From: Gavia stellata
Taxonomy: Eukaryota; Chordata; Aves; Gaviiformes; Gaviidae
Length of the DNA stretch: 64,000 nt
Direction: 5' to 3'
NCBI RefSeq assembly: GCF_030936135.1
Contig: NC_082596.1
Span: forward strand, 2,084,155-2,148,154
Shown here: positions 45,801 to 57,500 of the stretch, in pieces
Layout: each line of letters opens with the position of its first letter
Position numbering within the stretch: the stretch's first letter is position 1
Program-made: the position numbers and the translations under genes
The notes under the pieces: model-generated
The model's input: the letters and a program-made list of their open reading frames with translations, nothing else
What the model was told of the DNA's origin: nothing
Databases searched by the model: none

Positions 45801-48800
45801 ATTTGGCTCAGGGCGGATGTTGAGTTTCAAGAAGAGAGGGATGCTACGAAAGGAAGAAGAGGAAAAGTTTGGCCCTATGTCTCCTCCTTTGAGCAGGAAA
45901 AAGATGATCCCACTCTGTGCTGGACTTGCCTGGGCTGCAGAGAGGGTTAGTGCGGCCCGTGCAGCAACCTGCCACCACCAATCCCTGTGGTATGGTCAGT
46001 CCCTTGGGACTGGGTGAACCCAGGACATGGCAGAGACGTTTCCCGGGGCTCTTTCCACCTGAGTGCTGGGGCTGGGAGGAGGTGACTACATCACTCGTCT
46101 CCCCAAAACCAAAGCACAAGGATCTTGGAGACAATCAGCTGCAAAGTTCTGGGGGGCAGGGGGTGGGGGGGGTGGTGTGTTAGGTAGCACTTGACAGCTA
46201 GCTGGTGCCCGTCTACAAACAAAGCATCTCCTAAAAGTCTCATTAATCTTAGATGCACCTGCTCCTCCTTAATAAAACAACCGTGTTGTCACATGTTATT
46301 TCAAGGTTTGCATGATTATAGGATGCTGTAAAACCCATTAGCTCTCCCTTGGCCTCCAGGGCTGTCAAGATCATGCCAAAGTAAACAAGTGAGATTATTG
46401 AGCAGCTAGGGAGAAACAATAACACAGGCGCATCCATCCACCCGCGCACAGTCCCACATGCACGTGCTCCCGCTGCCCTGGCCTTTCCAAAACACAGCCA
46501 GCCCCACAGCTCCCAGCCCAAACACTGCTGGCACCATGGTTCAGAGGCTGGGGGATGGCTATGCCTTCTGCGGGATGGATTCCACCACCCTGGCTCTTGT
46601 CACTTCTCGGCTTGAAGAGAGCCTCCTTGTCCTTCCCTGAGCACCGCAGGGTGAGGCACCCAACTCCTTGCTGGTGGGGTGGAGGATGGTTGAGCTGTAC
46701 AGGCTGGTGGGCTGCACGGAAACATCCATGGGGCTGGGACAAGTGGAGGAAAGAGATAGTCTAAATAAAAGACCTGGAAAAAATAAATAAGATGGGTTGA
46801 ATGGTTGAGTCGCTACCCACCAGACGTCTCCAGAAAGAAAAAAAAATGAAAATTCAAGGTGTGAAGATCCATCTTTGCTGTTATTTATCGTGTGACCAGC
46901 ACTTTCTACAGGGGTTAGATGCACTTGTGTGACCAAGTGATTGTCTCCCACTTAGAAAGTTGCACACACTTGGTATTGCTTTCCCACAGACCTCATGGCT
47001 TGTTGAAGCAGCAGCCTGTCAGGAATTGCATTTTATTACATGTGAAAAACAATGTTGCGTGTCTGCCAACCTTTTTCTAAGGAGTTTGAGAGGATTTTGA
47101 TGAGGGACCCTAAAAGTCAAAGCTCAGCCCTATGCATGCATCCTCACACTGCCAATGGAGGGGAGGTGCTGTGTGCACATGTGTGCTCTGATTAGGTGAC
47201 AGAAATGCCTGCTCATCCCCATTGTTCATTTGATGAAAAACATGTGCTTTCCCTGCCCCGTTCAGGAGAACCAGCACAACAAGAGGACTCCAGTGAGACT
47301 CTCATTTGTGTTTTTCCATTGGATAAGGATTCATGAACTGCCTTCAAAAAGGGGTAATATTGTAGCTCAGAGACCGCCTGAATAAAACACTTCTCAGCTC
47401 CTTTATCCAACCCAACTGTGCCCCAGGAGACTGCTGAAACAACGGATCCTCTAAGAATCCTTTTTGTGATGGCCTTCTAGCTCATGAGATCTTGCACATA
47501 GCTTAGATCACCCAAGGTAACCATGGCTTGAAGATGACACAGTCACGAATAATGAAAATTATTGTGCTTGGAGAGCTGATCTTCCAAGAGCAGATTAGAA
47601 CAGGCTGGCTTTTTTAGCTGAACAAGACTCCTGAGACAGGACAAACTGCCCGTAAAAATACCACCTCAGAGCAGGGAGAAGCAAGAGCAATATTTTATTA
47701 CAAATGTGGTTTCTGACCATCACAGCAGTGAGGGTCTGCAACAGCCTCCTGCCAGCAGAGCCATAAACATGCATATGCTTCAGATGAACTTTTTCTTTAA
47801 GGGAGTGATAAGAAGAAGTAAGGATATGGGTTGAGTCTTACAAGCTTAGGAGACCCTTTACGTGTGCTCCTTGAGTTAGCAGTAAAAGCCCCTTGAGACA
47901 CCTAGACTTGCTTCCTATGCATGAGGAACCCCAACTGGCCCATGAGATCTTTGCACAGAGCTGACACAGCGAAAGTGAGCTTGCAGAAAACCCTATCATG
48001 ATTTGAGGACATCAGCAGGTGAAAAAAACCCCTCCTAGTTGCATTCCCCAAAGGCAAAGAGAAACTAGCCCCCTTCCCCAAGCTGGCCATGGTTGGTGGC
48101 CAATAACAGTTTGTTTAAAAACCCTTCTTTTCTCGGGTAGAAGTCAGATGTCTTGTTATTAACTCTCCCCTGCTCACCAGGATGGCTTTCCTCCTCTGCT
48201 GTAAGTGCGTCAGAGTCTGTCACTATCTCCTGGGTGTTTGTTTCTTTTTCAGATTTGGATGTCATCCCCAAACACAGCGACAGCTGTCTTTACACTAAAA
48301 ACACCTCTTCCCCTGTGTGCTCTCTCCCTAGAGCCAGGAGATGGGCAGCAGCCAGGAAAAATTAAAAACAAATTTTGGCATGTTTTTAGCCCAGCTTTGT
48401 GAGGACATGGCTCATCTGATTGCGGATTTGTGCGTGCACAGGTAACAACCTACAGCTGCTGGTTTGAATTCGTTGCACGGCAAGAATTTGTGAAGTCCCT
48501 GTGGGTTTCAGGAAAACAAATATTCAGATGGAAGAGGCTCTACCGAAGCCTTCACCGGGGCTGAAGACAGTTCAGTCCTTTTTAAGGCTTCAGAGGATCC
48601 ATGACAAAGAGCTACAAGAAAGCACATTGTTAATGAGGCTTTGCTCTTCTGCCACTCACATCAGCTCATGGTGAGCGCATCCTGGTGCCACTGGTGCCAC
48701 TGGGAACCTGGAGCCCACTGCCTGCCGAAGGTCGGTGCTCCTTGCTGGGAGTGGTGGCACATCTCTCCGCAGGCATCTCCCATCACTGCTGCCTCACAGC

Positions 48801-51798
48801 CACCCTCTGAAATCCTGTCACTGCCTGGGGGAGAGTTTCGACTGGCAAAGTTCCACCCGCCCCCGGGATTTCACGCAGGCAGGTGGAAAAACATTGTGAC
48901 TCAGCCTGTGTTTGTGCCTCATCTGGGGAACCAGCTGAGCAGCGAAGGTGTGTGCACAGCAGCAGGGCTCAAAGAGGGTGCAAAACTTCTCCCAAGCATC
49001 AGGGTGGTCCTCACCCTGCTCCTCGCAAGTCCAAAGTTACTGCAGAAGCAAATGCACCAACACGAGCAACTTGACATCACTCCATCTCCCTTTGCAGGTG
49101 TTTTCTTTTATCTCATTGCCAGATTATTGGGCAAAAGCAAATTCTTTTGCAAGGAGATGAAAGGATGTTCATGCCAGTCCCAACCACAGTTGACAACAAG
49201 GCAGGAGTGAGCTCTCCCGCTCCAAACACTGGTGAGTCCAGGGAAAGGCTGTGTGTTAAAACAAGAGTCAGACAATGCTTTGATGCTGATGTACTATCAC
49301 TGATGTGACTTGAGGGCACAGCAAATTGCCCTTGCAATGGGGAAGAATAGCCTGAAGACATGAAAAACATATTCACCCTTTGTATTCAGAGACCTGCTGG
49401 CCACAGGGAGCCTGTAGTGGTTTTTTTCAGTTGGCTGGGTTAGATTGTGTGACTGATCCACAGATTTCATATGCTGTGTCTTTCAGTTGCCTTTAACATT
49501 GTGGATCAGCGTGGATTTCAGCAATATGCCCATGAGGGACTAGTGCAAAATGAGTTCATCCCAAGGCACAATTTCCTTACCCACATTTACTAAGCGTATT
49601 CACAAGCTTAAATCTCAGTTGGCACTAAGGGTGTGTTGCAGGATCGTGCCTGGAGCTACCAATGTGTGATAATTCCCATCTGTTTAATAGGGGTTGACTG
49701 GGGAAAAGGGATCAGGATCCAGACCAGCCTCAGATAGGGCACAGAATGATTAATTGACACACCTTGTGCTTTTTTAAAAACCTCATGGCAAACTGTAGAC
49801 TGGAACCCCAGGGAATGGGGATGAAGGCATGCCAGGAAGGCAGCTAATGCGTACACAGGCCATCTGCCCCATCCTTCTACAATACTCTGAGCATCCCTCT
49901 CGAGTTTGAGTGACCCTAAATGACTTTGCTAAATTGAGGTACCAACCATGATGCTGTGCTTGACTCCCTGCCCCCTCAACATATCTGCTTCAGGCATCCT
50001 AAAGTTTCCTTTCACCTAATTTTTAGGGGATTTGCCTTGTTCTCAGACCTGGAGCCATAATGAATAAAGAGGCTTCAGATTTATGTTCCCCTTGAATTAG
50101 GGATGCGAGACTTGTGCAGGAGAGCAATGAAGACATCTGAGAGAGGATGTGCCGACGTGTCAGAGGCAGCCGTTCCAAGTCATACACTGCCTAATATGGA
50201 AAAATAGATCTATTTTAAGAAGAAAAAAAAAGAAGTGCACATGATAGGTTTTAGATGAGAAATAATTTGGGAGTGATATTGAAAATGATATCACTCCTGC
50301 TGCACTTCAGTCCTGCCAAGCACATTCTATAATTAATAACTACTTCAGATGAAGTGACTTCCTTTTGAATGTGCAGTATTAAACATTTAAATCCCTATCT
50401 GTAAATATAAGACTGTAGCAGATATCTCCATAAGCCTTGCAGCTACATGCTAATGTATATTTATATTCTAGATGATAGGTATTTTTAGCAAGAACTACAA
50501 GTTCTTTCTGTATTTGATTACATCAGAGCTCTGTTTTACATGAAATGTCTAGACCACAAAAATATCCCCTTCTTTTTTCTTCTCTTGGAGTTTCTGCCTT
50601 AGTCTCCTCTCTTTTCTTTCATGCCCACCTGGATTAATGTGCCTTCCAAAAGGGCTGTATGGGGTTTTTTCCCCGCCTCTCCCTCCCAAGGAAGACCAAA
50701 TATATAAAATGAAAAGAAATAAATCAGCAAAACAGCTCCTTGGGTTTCCCACCTTGCAGCTTGAGCCAGCCTGCAGTCAGGGCATGCCAGGATAATTACC
50801 ACCACTCAAGGCTATGCATGATGTGACCAATGTCCTGCTGCAACTAGTGGAAAGCAACTGCAAATAATCCCTACTGGAAACCCCAGTCCTCTAAGTATTA
50901 ATCACACTGTATATCCTTACCAATGTGGGTCTGCAAACACCTCCCTGAAAGTTTAGTCTCTGTCGTCCTTCAGTCTTTAATTTCTAGATGGATGAAAGCA
51001 TTTTCAGATTTGCAACTGAAAGCAGGTGATGCAGATCAGTGCTGCACATCCATAGGGATGCACACCTGTAGGGCTGCCCCACATTTGCAGAAGGGCTAGA
51101 AGGTGATGGAAAAGGCAACTTCTTGGCCAAATAAAGCATAAGGCACCGAGGAGTGCCCTCAAGTCTGGAGATAACGTCTCTGGACGTGCATAGAATGACT
51201 GCTGGGAAGAACAAGCCCCCAGAGGGGCAGGTAAACCCCTTCAACACAGCAACAACAGCGCTGGATGCCACCTGCTGCGAAGCCTCATCTTGCAGGGCTG
51301 AGAGGCTGCAAGTCTTTTTATGGCCCTTTGGAGACGCATCTCTCTCTGTTCTATTTTATTCAGCCTATATTTAAACTTCTCCCTCCGTATGTCCACTCGA
51401 CCCAGTGACGCAAAAGGCTGCCAACTCCTTTGAATCCCCTGGCAGTGTCCTGCGTTTGCTGGGGCAGTGGTGCTTGCTGGGTTTAACTCCTAGGGACCAA
51501 ATAGGAAGAATAAATAAAGGCAATAACCAAAGCAGCAGCAAATCAAACTTTGCAAGGGCTCCCAGTGACAATTGTTCAGCCTGTGGCTTATGGCTAATAC
51601 GGTGTGAACAAAAGAGTATTAATGCAAAAGGACATTTCGTACCCCTGACACTAAAGGGCTTTTCACCTTGCCTTATCTAGGAACATATTACAAGTGCTTT
51701 GAAGCTAAACCCTGCCTTTGACTCTGTTTTGGCTACAGTAGAAACTCTCTGCTCTGGTGATGAAGCCACGTTAATGTGAAGTCCCAGGTGACAGGAGA

Positions 51799-51868
51799 CC
51801 TGCAGCGCAGTGTGATGCAGGATGCTCACAGTCAGCACCAGTGACACAAGGAAGGCAGTGGTCTCCAT
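51799..51868 (-). other. Signal-peptide-like open frame, weak first-exon candidate
   Basis: From ATG at 51868 leftward the frame reads METTAFLVSLVLTVSILHHT followed by ALQ, a short N-terminus with a long hydrophobic core as in a signal peptide. A possible but poor splice donor (cag|gtctcc) follows at about 51799. No matching Ly6 exon 2 was found downstream, and no TATA box is evident. It may well be chance. Confidence 0.15.
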
Positions 51869-52309
51869 CTGCAGCTTCTTTGCAGCAAAGAGGGGATCCC
51901 AAATGGTTGCTCCCATCCACCTGCTTGCCTTGCTGTGCTGAGCTCAGGCAGTTTTTCTTTGCCTGCTGCAAGAGAAGCTGCACTAAGAAAACCCCCAGTT
52001 CTTTCTGCGTGTGCCCCAGATGAGCCTCCTGTAACGGCCGGACAGTACTTTACCCATCTGCCACCCTTACCCCCTCCTCTTCCAGTGGGGATAGACTTAA
52101 ATCTAGCTCTTACAAGGAGTATTTTTGCATTCCCTTGCTTGTCCCCTTCTGTAGCTTTCCCCCTCTCTGGCACAGGGCAGCTGGGGAGCTGCAGGAAACC
52201 AACCAGAGACATGCCCTCCCTGCAGCCCGTGCTGCCCCACGCTCCCTTCCTGGGCGAAGTCTGAGCACACGAGAAAGATGCTGCAGGCTGAAAACTGGAG
52301 GATTCAACT

Positions 52310-52315
52310 TTATTT
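52310..52315 (-). terminator. Candidate distal poly(A) signal of the minus-strand SLURP1-like gene
   Basis: On the minus strand this is AATAAA, followed by a 'ctcgtgtgctc' stretch. It is the first canonical signal found after the stop codon, nearly 2 kb away, giving a longer 3' UTR than the other two genes. A non-canonical closer signal may be used instead. Confidence 0.25.
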
Positions 52316-54288
52316 GCTAGATTCTCAGCCAGAAGAGAACCCTCACCTTCCCAGTCCCTCTGTATCCAGACCCTGCCCCATCTGCATGTGCAATAGATGG
52401 AGGAAAGTCCACCCCATGTTAGCAGAGCACAGGACCCTGCAGCCAGTGTGGAAAGGCCACTGGGCACAGCAACTTACTCGAGAGCTTGAACCCAGGATGG
52501 AAAAGGCAATATGACCTACGGATGGCAATGATGGTAGTTTGCTTCTGGCCTGACGCATCAGACTGTTTTTGAAGCAGGAAAACAGAGAACAGACGAGTAG
52601 AAAACAGAAGCTGGTGCTCTGTGTCTGCAAGGGTGGGTGTAATATCAATATTTGAGTAGCTCCCAATCATTATCCTCTCAATGGCATTTTTCCCCCCTGT
52701 AGACCTCAGCATTGAAAGGGTGTCTCAGGGAAGCTGCGACTGTTTTAGTGAAGCGCAGAGCATTTCACCTCCAGAAAAAAAGGGGCTTATCAACCTCCTG
52801 AGCCCCAGGTTTGCACAGGGCCCTCTGCCAAGGAATGAAATGCCTTGTCAAAGTTTTCTTGCAAATGGTACTGAGACAGACCTTGAGAAACAATTATCTC
52901 TGTGCAATGAAGAAAAAAAGTCCCCCTCCTTATTCCTTTAGTTTCCTGGCTGGTGTCTTATGGAAACAGAGTAAAAATGGACTTTACCACAGAGGAGGTT
53001 GCAGGGATGGCATGAACACACAAGGGTGGTGCACAGGATGTACCCATGCTCCACTCTGCCCTTGCTCTTGCAGGCTGTCCTCTGGACAAGCCCTGGCAAT
53101 AGGAACAGAGCAAATGGCAAGTTCCCCGGCTCTCCCCCACCTGAGAGGGCTGCGGGCTGGGCACATCTGGCTCATTTCTGTCTGCTTTCACTCTGTCTGG
53201 TTTTACAGCAGACAGGGCATCAAAATCAATCTTACAGCTGCTCCAAAGGAGAACAGAGCAAATACCCAGCTGGGACCCAGTAGTGCTGTTAATCGGCGTG
53301 AGTGGAGCTGTTGACTTTTCCCAGAGTTGAGGGTCTGGGATAATCATTACTTTTCTTTTCCTGCGGTCCCTGCTGTAAAGGGACAGGGGAGGGCAGAGTA
53401 TCAGAAGTTGCTCGACACGGTGTGTAAAACATCTGGGAAGGGAAATCCAGGAGCTCTGATTGCAACTCAAGCTTAGGCAAAGGGCTGATGAAGGTTTTGG
53501 CTAGCCAAAACACCAAAATTTGCTTTTGCAGGTCTAAACTGCCCTGGCCTGTTAGTCCAGGGCATGTTTTGAGCTTTCCAGAAATACATTTCATCTCAAC
53601 ACATGAAGGCTGAGCCCTTCTGAACTCATTCCATAGCTTATTCTAGACAGAGCTAAGTGCCAGCTCTCTGCAATTGCAAACCACACTTGCTGAGCAGGTA
53701 GTGAAAGAGGACCAACATCCATCTGCTGCTCTGACTCAGAAAATGGCACCAAAAATGGAAAGAAAATAAACCAAGCTCCTGATGGAGGGCTGCAGGAGTT
53801 TTTCTGGGGTTGTGCACAGGAATGTAATAGAGGCCCACAGACACAGGTTGTGCGGGAGCTTGAGGAGACCTGGGAAAAAAGCACTGTCCATGTCCAGTGT
53901 GCATACAGCCCCTGCCTTTGCTGAGGGTGACCCCAGAGCACCGGCCTTGATGGCACTGCCCAGAACCCTCCTGCTGTGCAGAGCTGCAGTGCTTCATCCA
54001 CTACTGCTCCCCAGAGAGGAAAGCTGTAGGGGTAGATGTGGGTCCTGGGGGCCAGAAGCAGCTGAAGGTGTGGAACATCTGCTTAGCAGCTGAAAACTGG
54101 GAATTTGAAGGTTTTAGGTCCAGGTGCCCAAACTCTTGGCTTGAATACACTTGAATTCACAGCACTGAAGATGGGTGAAGCCACACATCAGCGAAGAAGG
54201 TTATTCCCAAGGCATCTAAGAGTTCATGAGGCAGCTTGGCAGAGAGAGGAGTGGGGATGTTTTGGCTGGAGCATGGGCACTTGCGGCA

Positions 54289-54500
54289 CTACAGAGAGCA
54301 CTGGAGGAGCGTGCCAACAACCATGGCCATCAGACCCAGCGCTGCAGAGTTGCTTCCCACCCCATTGCTGCTCCTGGTGTCATCGGTGCAGAGGTCACTG
54401 TAGCAGCATGACTTGGGTCTGTTCGCCCCTATCCCATTATAGGAGACACATTCCTCCTCACAGCTTCTGGTCACAGTGATGTTGCCGAAAAAGGGGTAAC
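54289..54500 (-). CDS. SLURP1-like gene, coding exon 3 (second half of Ly6 domain, GPI signal, stop)
   Basis: 212 bp after the acceptor ctgtttcag (minus strand). It encodes [13 protein letters not shown], the SCCYSDLCT end and the hydrophobic tail ending QCSL. Confidence 0.92.
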
Positions 54501-57500
54501 CTGAAACAGGCAGATTGGACAGGAGGAGAAGAATAAGAGAGAGAAAGAAATGGTAAAGGAAGGTGCAGACAGCTGGCATCAAGAAACACTGACTTTGTGC
54601 AAAGGAGGGGAATTAAAAGTGTTTATAGGTAAATAAAGGTAAATAAGGGGTTGAGCATCACTAATCCATTGGTGCCTGTAATCCAGACTGCTCTTTGCAG
54701 GAACAGGTCTGCTGGTTCTCCTTGCTGCCTCCCTCTCTCCCTCCTGCTCCTTCTAAACTTATTCTAGTGTGGACAAGGGACGCAAGTCTCTGTGTGTTTT
54801 GTTCAGGTGAGTTGCTCCTCTTGTCCTGTCGCTAGTCACTTGGGAGAAGAGACCAACACCCACCTCTCTGCAACCTCCTTTCAGGCAATTGTAGAGAGCG
54901 ATAAGGTCTCCTCTCAGCCTCCTCTTCTCCAGACTGAACAACCCCAGTTCCCTCAGCTGCTCCTCATAAGACTTGTGCTCCAGACCCCTCACCAGCTTCG
55001 TTGCACTCACAGCAAGCAAAGAAACTTACCTGAGTCTATGGAGTGCAGCGTTGTTGTGCACACGGTGGCTTTCGGGGGGCACAGGGTGGCTGTTCTGCAC
55101 TTAGCAATGTCAATTGGTTCCTTGCAGGTGTAACATCGTAAGGACTGGGCTGCAGAGGGGAACAGAATGGGTCGGAGGTGGTCCCAGCAGCCAAGACAGA
55201 CAGCAAGTCTGCAGCTTCTCTGCTTTGTGGTGGGGACTGACAGTCAGTGCTTCATCCCCCCTTGACCAAGACACAGTAACCTCAGAAACTAAGCACAGCT
55301 GGAGGCAGTGGCAGAGCTTGGATATGTGAGAGGGGAAAGAACAAACCCCAGCACCAAAGGACAAGGATGGTGTTGTGGGAGTTGAGCGTGATCACTACCT
55401 CAGGGGCTCAGCAGCCCAAAATGAGCAGGGATCTAGAAGGACCTATTGCTTGAGCGGCTTTGATAGGATCTTTGCATCGTCTGTAAGAAATGCTGTAACA
55501 GAGACCAAAATATCTCCTTCTGTTGACAGCAGCAGTCACCAGCATGGAAAGACTGGCACTTCCCCCGTCCCTCCACCCACAGTGACATCTTCTTCATGCT
55601 TGTTTAGAAGGATTTCTGCAGACCTTAGTAGCTGAGAGCAGAATTTAAATGTCAGAGCTGTACCAGAGATCCTAAGGGCTGAATGTGGCCTAAACCCCAC
55701 TTTCATCAGGGGCTACTGCTGCTTTTTAAAAGAGATGATGCTACAAAGCTCTTGCTGGCTGCCAGTTGACACAGGGGTACCTTTACATACGCAAGCATTG
55801 ATCACAGCAGTTGCTCAAAAGTCTTGGTACGAGACCTGTCTGTCCGCAACCAGCAGATACCGAGTGTGCATATTTTTTGGAGTCATGCTGCTGTGGCTTG
55901 ATGACAGAAACCAACCTGGTTTGATATTTTCTGTCCTAACTGCCTTCCACCAATACGGCAGCTGAAGAACCAGCCAAATGTGTCCACTGCCATCTATTGG
56001 TAAAATTGCAGAGAGACGATGTTTTTTTGTTACAGTTCTGCAGCATCTGCTGTTCGAGAGAAACCTCTGGGACTTTGTGATAAGGGTAAACATTTTTGAA
56101 GGCAGTTGTTTGAACATCTGACTCTAGAAAGAATTTTCAGGGCATCTACTTCTCTCAGCACTTCCTTTGGAAAATTCAGCTGTGAAACAGAGCCTACACA
56201 ATGCAAAAGCTTTCTTTGTCCTCTTTGCAGAGGTAGGAAAGGTTTTTTAACATGAGCAGTGGTGGTGTTCTTGTGGCCATATCCTTTGCAAACAGGTGCA
56301 ATGGACCCATCCCCGTAAGGAGCCATCCTTAAGCAGGTTTAAGGAAGAAAACCATCAGCCTCCTTATCTTTCACTGACTCTGGGTGGGGGACTCAGAGGA
56401 CACTGGTTTTGTGGGAAGGTTGCAGTGGAAGGGGAAAGCCCTATACCATAAGGACCAGAGCAGAAGAGAAGGACTGAACAGCGAGGACAATGCTGTGTCC
56501 TGATCTGAGGCCAATAATTCACCCCTCATCACTGTCCGACAGTACTTTCTATCGCTTGATTTTAAACTTCTGGAAGATGAATGGTCACAGAAATGTTCCT
56601 CATCTGCAAGAGCTGTGCCTACACCAGCTGCCTCCCACTGGATCATCCCAGAAAAGCCATTTCTGCCTCCATCTCAACTATAAAGCAAAGGGTGGTGATG
56701 CCTCTCTGTTTCTATAAAGCGCTCCAAGACCTGTGGGTGGAAACCTGCTCTGACAATTCCTCAGCAACCCCATTAAATCCAGGACAGGACTAGACCCAGA
56801 AGGAGGAAAAGAAACAGACAATATGCCACCTGTGAAATATCTTGAAAGGAAGAAAAAAAAAAAAAAACCCAGCAGGTACTGAAATGTAAAAAATTGCCGT
56901 AATTGTATAGAAGTAACTGCACCTGTCCTGGTTCAACCCTATGGTGGGTTTCATCCAGAGCATGTCCTTCAGCCAGCAGCTGGGTTTGCTTTAGAGATGG
57001 GTGGAAGGAGTAATGATGGTAAGGGGATTATAAAAAGCAATGCAGCCTGAAGAAGAGACCCAAAACACTCCATGCGTAAAGAATTGCAAGGTGTTTGCCT
57101 TTCAGCCTTCTTCAACTTGCAATCCTTTTAATGATCCCCATGTAGCCGTGCCTGCAGATGGAGGTGTTGAACCCGTGCCCAAGCTGCCTTTCCTCTGAGA
57201 ACTTTCAGAGTCCCATGAAAGCAGCTTGAGGATCTCTGGGGCCCATGGGCTGTAGGTTGAAACCTACTGGGTTGGTGTCACTCCAAGGATGACTCTGTTC
57301 CAGGCCAAGGATGTATTTGCAGTGGGTCACAAATAGATGGAGTAAGAGCGCAGCAATGACCAAACCCTGCTGCCAGCTTGCCCAAGACCCAGACCCATCG
57401 GAGACCAAACCTAAACAGACGCAGGAGAATTGCCTATCTCCACCAATATCCTAATCTCTAGATGGTTTAATGAACCTTTCCAAAATCCTTGGAGTTATTT

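Larger units (their letters stand above)
39883..54288. other. 14.4 kb intergenic DNA, no confident gene
   Basis: No Ly6 exon (CYTC-type start or CC..DLCN end), other recognisable protein family, RNA gene or large transposon was found on either strand. One minus-strand signal-peptide-like frame at 51799-51868 is listed separately as a weak candidate. A T-run with a (GGGT)-rich stretch occurs near 46150-46180. The stretch separates two convergent genes. Confidence 0.45.

Noticed and set aside
52958-53470. Overlapping frames of 167 and 170 residues on opposite strands
   Set aside because: Neither has a recognisable domain, signal or splice context. Opposite-strand overlap of equal length suggests chance.
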